DNA of 9,507 nt from an uncultured Oscillospiraceae bacterium (GTDB taxonomy: Bacteria; Bacillota; Clostridia; Oscillospirales; Oscillospiraceae), in NCBI GenBank assembly GCA_934573945.1, contig CAKTMQ010000056.1, forward strand, positions 1-9,507, read 5' to 3'. The position numbers were made by a program, and so were the translations under genes. Position 1 is the stretch's first letter. Each line of letters starts with the position of its first letter. The notes beneath the pieces were generated by a model. That model was given only the letters and a program-made list of their open reading frames with translations, was not told the origin of the DNA and searched no databases. Shown in pieces: positions 6,456 through 9,507 of the stretch.

Positions 6456-7602
6456 CCGCAAACTGTTTCAAAAAACCTTTTCCACGTTGCACGCCTCCCC
6501 TGACACACTTTCGGAGGTATACAAAGTGGTACGGAAAGAACGTAAACATCGCCATTCCATTTCCAGAGGCGTGCTGATCGCCGCAGTGCTGGCCATGTGC
6601 ATCACGGTGGCGGGCGCGGCCGTAGGCGTGGCGCAGCTGATCAAAGCCAATGTGGCGCCGGCGGAGAGGGTGACCACCGCCGACCTGCACGCCTATGACG
6701 AGGCCGTCGGCAGCGATACGCCCCTGGTGCTGGGCAACGATGGCCAGCCCATCAGCCTGCCCAAGATGGAGCGCACCTCCACCGACACGGCAACCGTGCA
6801 GCGCCTGCTGGGCGACTATCTCTGCACCGTGAACGCTACCATGGAGGTGGACGGCTATACCATCAAGCTCAACACCTTCCTCATTGACGAGAACGGCTCC
6901 GGCTTTTTGACCTACACCCTGTCCCACCCCGACGGCGTTGAGCCGGATGAAAACGGCTACGGCGAGGTGTACACGCCGCTGAATCCCGAGCTGATCATCG
7001 GAGATGATCTGGAGGACTGCTTCTATATGGACGCCAAGACCTATCTGGACACCGCCGCCACCACCGACACGGAGATGCACCTGGTGCTGTATTTCAGTGA
7101 CTTCGGCTACTGGCACAAGGGGGATAACCTGGTCTTTGCGGTAAGACCCCTGCATTATCGTGATGATCCCAACGCGCCGTCGTGGGGCGGCACCATCAGC
7201 ATCTCTCCCATCACCTATCTGCCTGCGACCACCTTTACCTCTGAGGGCGGCGACACGGTGGGGGTGTCCGCTCTGGGTATCCATGTGGGCGCGCCCGGCG
7301 TCATCACCACCCAGATCAGCGACATGAACCCCAGAGAGCTGGTGCTGCACATGAAGGACGGCAGCCGGTATGTGGTGCAGAGTAACCGCGAGAATATCAT
7401 GAACTGGGTGGTGGGTCTCGGCACGGTGGATAAAAACCACGATGCCAACGGATGTACCTTCAGCTTTAACCGGCTGGTGGACGTGGATGAGATCGAATCC
7501 GTTACCGCCGAGGGATATGCGATCGTCTACACCGAGCCCTTTACAGGCGAGGAGCAGGTCGATGCGTATGACTTCGACTTCAATTACACCTATACCCGGT
7601 GA
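6448..7602 (+). CDS. Single-pass membrane protein, probable anti-sigma factor (DUF4179-like)
   Basis: 384-aa protein coupled to the sigma gene (ATGATTGA overlap). Residues 1-40 are cytoplasmic and charged (KTFSTLHASPDTLSEVYKVV, 9-28), suited to bind the sigma factor. One transmembrane helix covers about 41-63 (VLIAAVLAMCITVAGAAVGV). The remaining ~320 residues should lie outside the membrane and are rich in beta-prone, Asp/Thr/Tyr-rich stretches without catalytic motifs that I recognise. Context, topology and N-terminus match proteins with DUF4179 domains encoded beside ECF sigma factors in Clostridia; the domain label is from memory of such proteins. No zinc-binding HxxxCxxC anti-sigma motif is seen, so it is not a ZAS-type factor. 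It presumably holds the sigma factor at the membrane until an envelope signal releases it. A hairpin follows the gene. Confidence 0.75.
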   Translation: MIDRKLFQKTFSTLHASPDTLSEVYKVVRKERKHRHSISRGVLIAAVLAMCITVAGAAVGVAQLIKANVAPAERVTTADLHAYDEAVGSDTPLVLGNDGQPISLPKMERTSTDTATVQRLLGDYLCTVNATMEVDGYTIKLNTFLIDENGSGFLTYTLSHPDGVEPDENGYGEVYTPLNPELIIGDDLEDCFYMDAKTYLDTAATTDTEMHLVLYFSDFGYWHKGDNLVFAVRPLHYRDDPNAPSWGGTISISPITYLPATTFTSEGGDTVGVSALGIHVGAPGVITTQISDMNPRELVLHMKDGSRYVVQSNRENIMNWVVGLGTVDKNHDANGCTFSFNRLVDVDEIESVTAEGYAIVYTEPFTGEEQVDAYDFDFNYTYTR

Positions 7603-7622
7603 CTTGGCGTCATACGATTCTG

Positions 7623-7649
7623 CGCGGCGGGGCATTTCGCCCCGCCGCG
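7623..7649 (+). terminator. GC-rich hairpin after the sigma operon, possible terminator
   Basis: CGCGGCGGGGC (7623-7633) pairs perfectly with GCCCCGCCGCG (7639-7649) across the loop ATTTC, an 11-bp stem. The following GCGGTATTTGT has only a short T stretch, so termination may be partial and some read-through into the amidase gene is possible. Confidence 0.55.
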
Positions 7650-7677
7650 GCGGTATTTGTAAAAAGCGACGCCGGCC

Positions 7678-7705
7678 TGAAACAAATCAAGGGGTCGGCG
7701 CGTCA
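7678..7705 (+). promoter_or_regulatory. Candidate ECF-type promoter of the amidase gene
   Basis: TGAAAC (7678-7683), 17 bases, then CGTCA (7701-7705), close to the SigW-like consensus TGAAAC...CGTA and with the same spacing as the candidate promoter of the sigma gene. No convincing sigma-A -35/-10 pair was found between 7603 and 7747. The same bases lie in a weak stem (CGCCGGCC, 7670-7677, with GGTCGGCG), so a hairpin explanation is possible. Confidence 0.45.
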
Positions 7706-7747
7706 TTATAGCAGAGAGAAAAGATCCCCCGGATAAGGAGAAAGCCC

Positions 7748-8539
7748 ATGTACACAGAATATCTGACGAGCCCGCAAGAGGCACCACCGGAGACGTCGCG
7801 CCAGCCGCGGCCTGCCGCACCGCATCCGCCTGCCCGCCGCACCGCGCCCCGCCGTCGTCCGCCCCGGCGGTATGACCGGCGGCGTATCCTGCTGGCGGCC
7901 ATGGCGCTGGTACTGTTTCTGGCGGGCTTTGTGTCCGGCTGCTGCGTGGGACGCGGGTGCGCCGGCCGTGAGGAGAGCGGCACGGAGGTTGGTGCCGCTG
8001 CCGGGAAGCAGAAGAGCAACGTACCGGCCAGCATCACCCTGCCGGACTATGTGGAGGAGGATCTGCTGCCGGTGAACGAGTACTCCCGCTGCGGCGACAA
8101 GCTGGAGCGGGTCAACGCGGTGGTGATCCACTACGTGGGCAATCCCAACACCACGGCGCGGCAGAACCGCTCCTATTTCGCCAATCTGGCCACCACCAAG
8201 GAGACCTCTGCCAGCAGCAACCTGATCGTGGGCATGGAGGGGGAGGCGCTGCTGTGTGTGCCGCTGGACGAGGTGGCCTACTGCTCCAACGAGCGGAACT
8301 ACGACTCCATCTCCATTGAGTTCTGTCATCCCGACGCCGACGGCAAGCCCACTCAGGCCACCTATGACACGCTGGTGAAGCTGACGGCGTGGCTGTGCCG
8401 GCTCTACGGCCTGTCGGCGGAGACGGATGTGATCCGGCATTTCGACGTGATCGGCAAGCACTGCCCCATGTACTTCGTGGAGAACGAGGGGGAATGGACC
8501 CGGTTCAAGGCCGATGTGGCGGCTGCGATGAAGAAATAA
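7748..8539 (+). CDS. Membrane-anchored N-acetylmuramoyl-L-alanine amidase (Amidase_2/PGRP fold)
   Basis: 263-aa cell-wall hydrolase predicted to cleave the lactyl-L-Ala bond between glycan and stem peptide. Residues 1-46 form an unusual Pro/Arg-rich cytoplasmic tail; a hydrophobic helix follows at about 47-66; ~35 residues of linker lead to the amidase domain (~105-260). Zinc ligands are inferred as His128 (VVIHYVGN), His231 (VIRHFDV) and Cys239 (KHCP), with Lys237 at the place of the catalytic Lys of T7 lysozyme. SISIEFCHPD (187-196) is the usual core strand. At the SSxxIVG site (156-162) this protein has Asn158, where many relatives have His. VSGC (62-65) at the end of the hydrophobic segment fits a lipobox, so the protein may be a lipoprotein rather than a type II membrane protein. 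TAAGGAG (7734-7740) seven bases upstream fixes the start. A possible ECF promoter precedes it and a bidirectional terminator follows. Confidence 0.88.
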   Translation: MYTEYLTSPQEAPPETSRQPRPAAPHPPARRTAPRRRPPRRYDRRRILLAAMALVLFLAGFVSGCCVGRGCAGREESGTEVGAAAGKQKSNVPASITLPDYVEEDLLPVNEYSRCGDKLERVNAVVIHYVGNPNTTARQNRSYFANLATTKETSASSNLIVGMEGEALLCVPLDEVAYCSNERNYDSISIEFCHPDADGKPTQATYDTLVKLTAWLCRLYGLSAETDVIRHFDVIGKHCPMYFVENEGEWTRFKADVAAAMKK

Positions 8540-8544
8540 ACAAT

Positions 8545-8574
8545 CAAAAGAGCAGCCGTATGGCTGCTCTTTTG
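8545..8574. terminator. Bidirectional intrinsic terminator between amidase and alarmone synthetase genes
   Basis: CAAAAGAGCAGCC (8545-8557) pairs perfectly with GGCTGCTCTTTTG (8562-8574) across the tetraloop GTAT. A-tract and T-tract on opposite arms serve both directions; the stop codons of the convergent genes lie 5 and 6 bases outside the stem. Confidence 0.88.
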
Positions 8575-8580
8575 GATAGA

Positions 8581-9267
8581 TCATGTGTCCTCGTACTCGG
8601 GGCCTTTGCCCTGATAGATGTTCTGCATCTCACGATCCACCTCGAAGATGGCGTCGCTGCACAGGCGCAGCCGGTTGCTCTCCGCCGCGCCCCAGTGGCG
8701 GTCGGACTTGTAGCGCAGCTCGTGCTCCAGACTGGCCCACATATCCATGGCGATGGTGCGCAGCTGGATCTCCACCGGCAGCTTGATGGTGCCCTCGGAG
8801 ATGACGATGGGTACTTCCACGATCAGGTGGAGACTGCGGTAGCCGGTCTCCTTCGGCTCTTTGATGTAGTCCGCCTCCCGGATCACCCGGAAGGACTCCG
8901 TGCGGGTCAGCAGGCCGCGCAGATAGTAGATGTCATCCAGATAGTTGCAGATGACCCGGACGCCGGCCATGTCCTGTATGTGGGCGTAAATATTGTCAAT
9001 GGTCACGGCGTAGCCCCGGCGCCTGAGCTTATTGACCGTGCTCTCCAGCGACTTGATGCGGTGCTCAATGTGGTGGATGGGGGAGTGGTCATATAGTCCG
9101 ACGAACTCTTCGTCCAGGATCTCCATCTGCGTCACGGCCACTTTCAGGGCGCTGCGGTAGAGGTGGTTGACCCGCACCATGCCCGCTGCGAGGGATTTCA
9201 GCTCCTGCGAGAGATCTTCAGAAAGGGAAATGTCCCGCAGCTCAATGCTGCCTTGTTCGATCATCAT
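8581..9267 (-). CDS. Small alarmone synthetase, RelA/SpoT-domain GTP pyrophosphokinase (RelQ/YjbM type)
   Basis: 228-aa stand-alone (p)ppGpp synthetase: transfers pyrophosphate from ATP to the 3'-OH of GTP or GDP. No HD hydrolase, TGS or ACT domains are present, and length is close to SAS proteins of ~210 aa. Motifs are RIKSLES (70-76, ATP contact), IQDMAGVRVICNYLDDIYYL (97-116, Asp99 for Mg), YIKEPKETGYRSLHLIVEVP (134-153, the G-loop Tyr143 that stacks on the GDP/GTP base) and VEIQLRTIAMDMWASLEHEL (165-184, Glu166/Gln168). The start at 9267 follows AAGGAG (9280-9275) by seven bases; an in-frame ATG 90 bases upstream lies before the promoter -10 and is rejected. A second ATG immediately follows the first. 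It is transcribed alone from a near-consensus promoter; expression of such enzymes commonly responds to cell-wall or nutrient stress. Confidence 0.94.
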   Translation of the reverse strand: MMIEQGSIELRDISLSEDLSQELKSLAAGMVRVNHLYRSALKVAVTQMEILDEEFVGLYDHSPIHHIEHRIKSLESTVNKLRRRGYAVTIDNIYAHIQDMAGVRVICNYLDDIYYLRGLLTRTESFRVIREADYIKEPKETGYRSLHLIVEVPIVISEGTIKLPVEIQLRTIAMDMWASLEHELRYKSDRHWGAAESNRLRLCSDAIFEVDREMQNIYQGKGPEYEDT

Positions 9268-9298
9268 GTACGTGCTCCTTCCTTCCTCATTGTTAAAT

Positions 9299-9327
9299 AT
9301 TATACTATGTCCTGCCGGGGAAAGCAA
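9299..9327 (-). promoter_or_regulatory. Sigma-A promoter of the alarmone synthetase gene
   Basis: On the minus strand TTGCTT (9327-9322), 17 bases, TATAAT (9304-9299). The start is expected near 9292, about 25 bases before the ATG. It is divergent from the tRNA promoter ~50 bases to the right. Confidence 0.78.
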
Positions 9328-9375
9328 GCGGAAAGCGAATTCGTAAAAAATGTTCATTTTTTCCGGTACTGGCTC

Positions 9376-9403
9376 TTGACAAATGCCGAATATTTGATAT
9401 AAT
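9376..9403 (+). promoter_or_regulatory. Strong promoter of the tRNA-Ser gene
   Basis: Consensus TTGACA (9376-9381), 16 bases, consensus TATAAT (9398-9403) with an extended -10 TGA (9395-9397). It is the best promoter in the window, as expected for a stable RNA gene; the mature tRNA begins about 27 bases after the predicted start. Confidence 0.88.
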
Positions 9404-9436
9404 TATCGTTGCTGTGCTCCTCGGAAAAGTAAATAT

Positions 9437-9507
9437 GCAGTGGTATCGAAGAGGTCATAACGAGCACGACTGGAAATCGTGTTGTCGTCAAAAGCGGCAC
9501 GAGGGTT
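9437..9507 (+). tRNA. tRNA-Ser (anticodon GGA), 3' end cut by window edge
   Basis: Cloverleaf elements in order: acceptor 5' strand GCAGTGG (9437-9443); TA; D stem TCG/CGA (9446-9448 with 9461-9463) around AAGAGGTCATAA; anticodon stem CACGA/TCGTG (9465-9469 with 9477-9481) around CTGGAAA, anticodon GGA at 9472-9474. A long class II variable arm TGTCG/CGGCA (9483-9487 with 9495-9499, one G-U pair) and the T-stem start GAGGG (9501-9505) follow. The long variable arm and anticodon make serine certain; it reads UCC and UCU. The rest of the T arm and the 3' acceptor strand (expected CCACTGC) lie beyond 9507. Confidence 0.95.

Noticed and set aside
6139..7635. 498-codon minus-strand frame opposite the sigma and anti-sigma genes
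   Set aside because: Composition-driven shadow frame with no recognisable motif or ribosome binding site; both plus-strand genes are convincing.
7669..7702. Imperfect stem CGCCGGCC/GGTCGGCG as a minus-strand terminator (T5 follows on that strand)
   Set aside because: No minus-strand gene upstream would use it, and the stem is short with a wobble pair and a 15-base loop.
7706..8584. 292-codon minus-strand frame opposite the amidase gene
   Set aside because: Begins at the end of the convergent gene and crosses the bidirectional terminator; no domain; the plus-strand amidase is clear.
1..9507. CRISPR array, prophage, insertion sequence or toxin-antitoxin system
   Set aside because: No regularly spaced repeats, no transposase/integrase or phage-type proteins, and no small paired ORFs with ribosome binding sites were seen.

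Overview
The window looks like chromosomal DNA of a GC-rich Bacillota of class Clostridia, probably an Oscillospiraceae/Ruminococcaceae-type gut bacterium. This rests on strong GC bias at third codon positions, AGGAGG-like ribosome binding sites, sigma-A promoters with 16-17 base spacers, an ECF sigma/single-pass DUF4179-like membrane protein pair, a small alarmone synthetase of the RelQ/YjbM type, and an intergenic repeat ending in GTCATTGCGAG. The family-level placement is inference. No phage, plasmid, transposase or CRISPR signature was seen.

Layout. Positions 1-70 (minus) hold the first 23 codons of a membrane protein that leaves the window. It is divergent from a two-gene plus-strand unit: a Na+/phosphate cotransporter with a C-terminal PhoU-like domain (291-2048) and a PhzF-family isomerase/epimerase (2079-2933). 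A bidirectional terminator (2941-2997) separates that unit from a convergent EamA/DMT transporter (3003-3896, minus). The EamA gene is divergent from a sugar-nucleotide-type nucleotidyltransferase (4085-5002, plus). Next come a 35-base perfect palindrome, a good promoter and a small COG2426-type membrane protein (5216-5692).

The longest gap (5693-5975, 283 bases) holds a dispersed-repeat-like palindromic element, an intrinsic terminator and a probable ECF-type promoter. It is followed by an ECF sigma factor (5976-6455) overlapping by 8 bases a single-pass membrane protein (6448-7602), the likely anti-sigma factor. A membrane-anchored zinc N-acetylmuramoyl-L-alanine amidase (7748-8539) lies downstream. 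A second bidirectional terminator separates it from a convergent (p)ppGpp synthetase (8581-9267, minus). At the right edge a strong promoter drives a tRNA-Ser(GGA) truncated by the window end. No gene-free stretch exceeds 300 bases.

How the parts may work together. Most transcription units are short and unrelated (phosphate uptake, small-molecule transport, nucleotide-sugar chemistry, alarmone synthesis). The one local system is the envelope-sensing sigma/anti-sigma pair. A TGAAAC-N17-CGTC motif before the amidase resembles the GAAAC-N17-TGTA motif before the sigma gene, so the amidase may be a target of that sigma factor. I did not find a clearly unprecedented system; that regulatory link and the intergenic repeat elements are the best leads.
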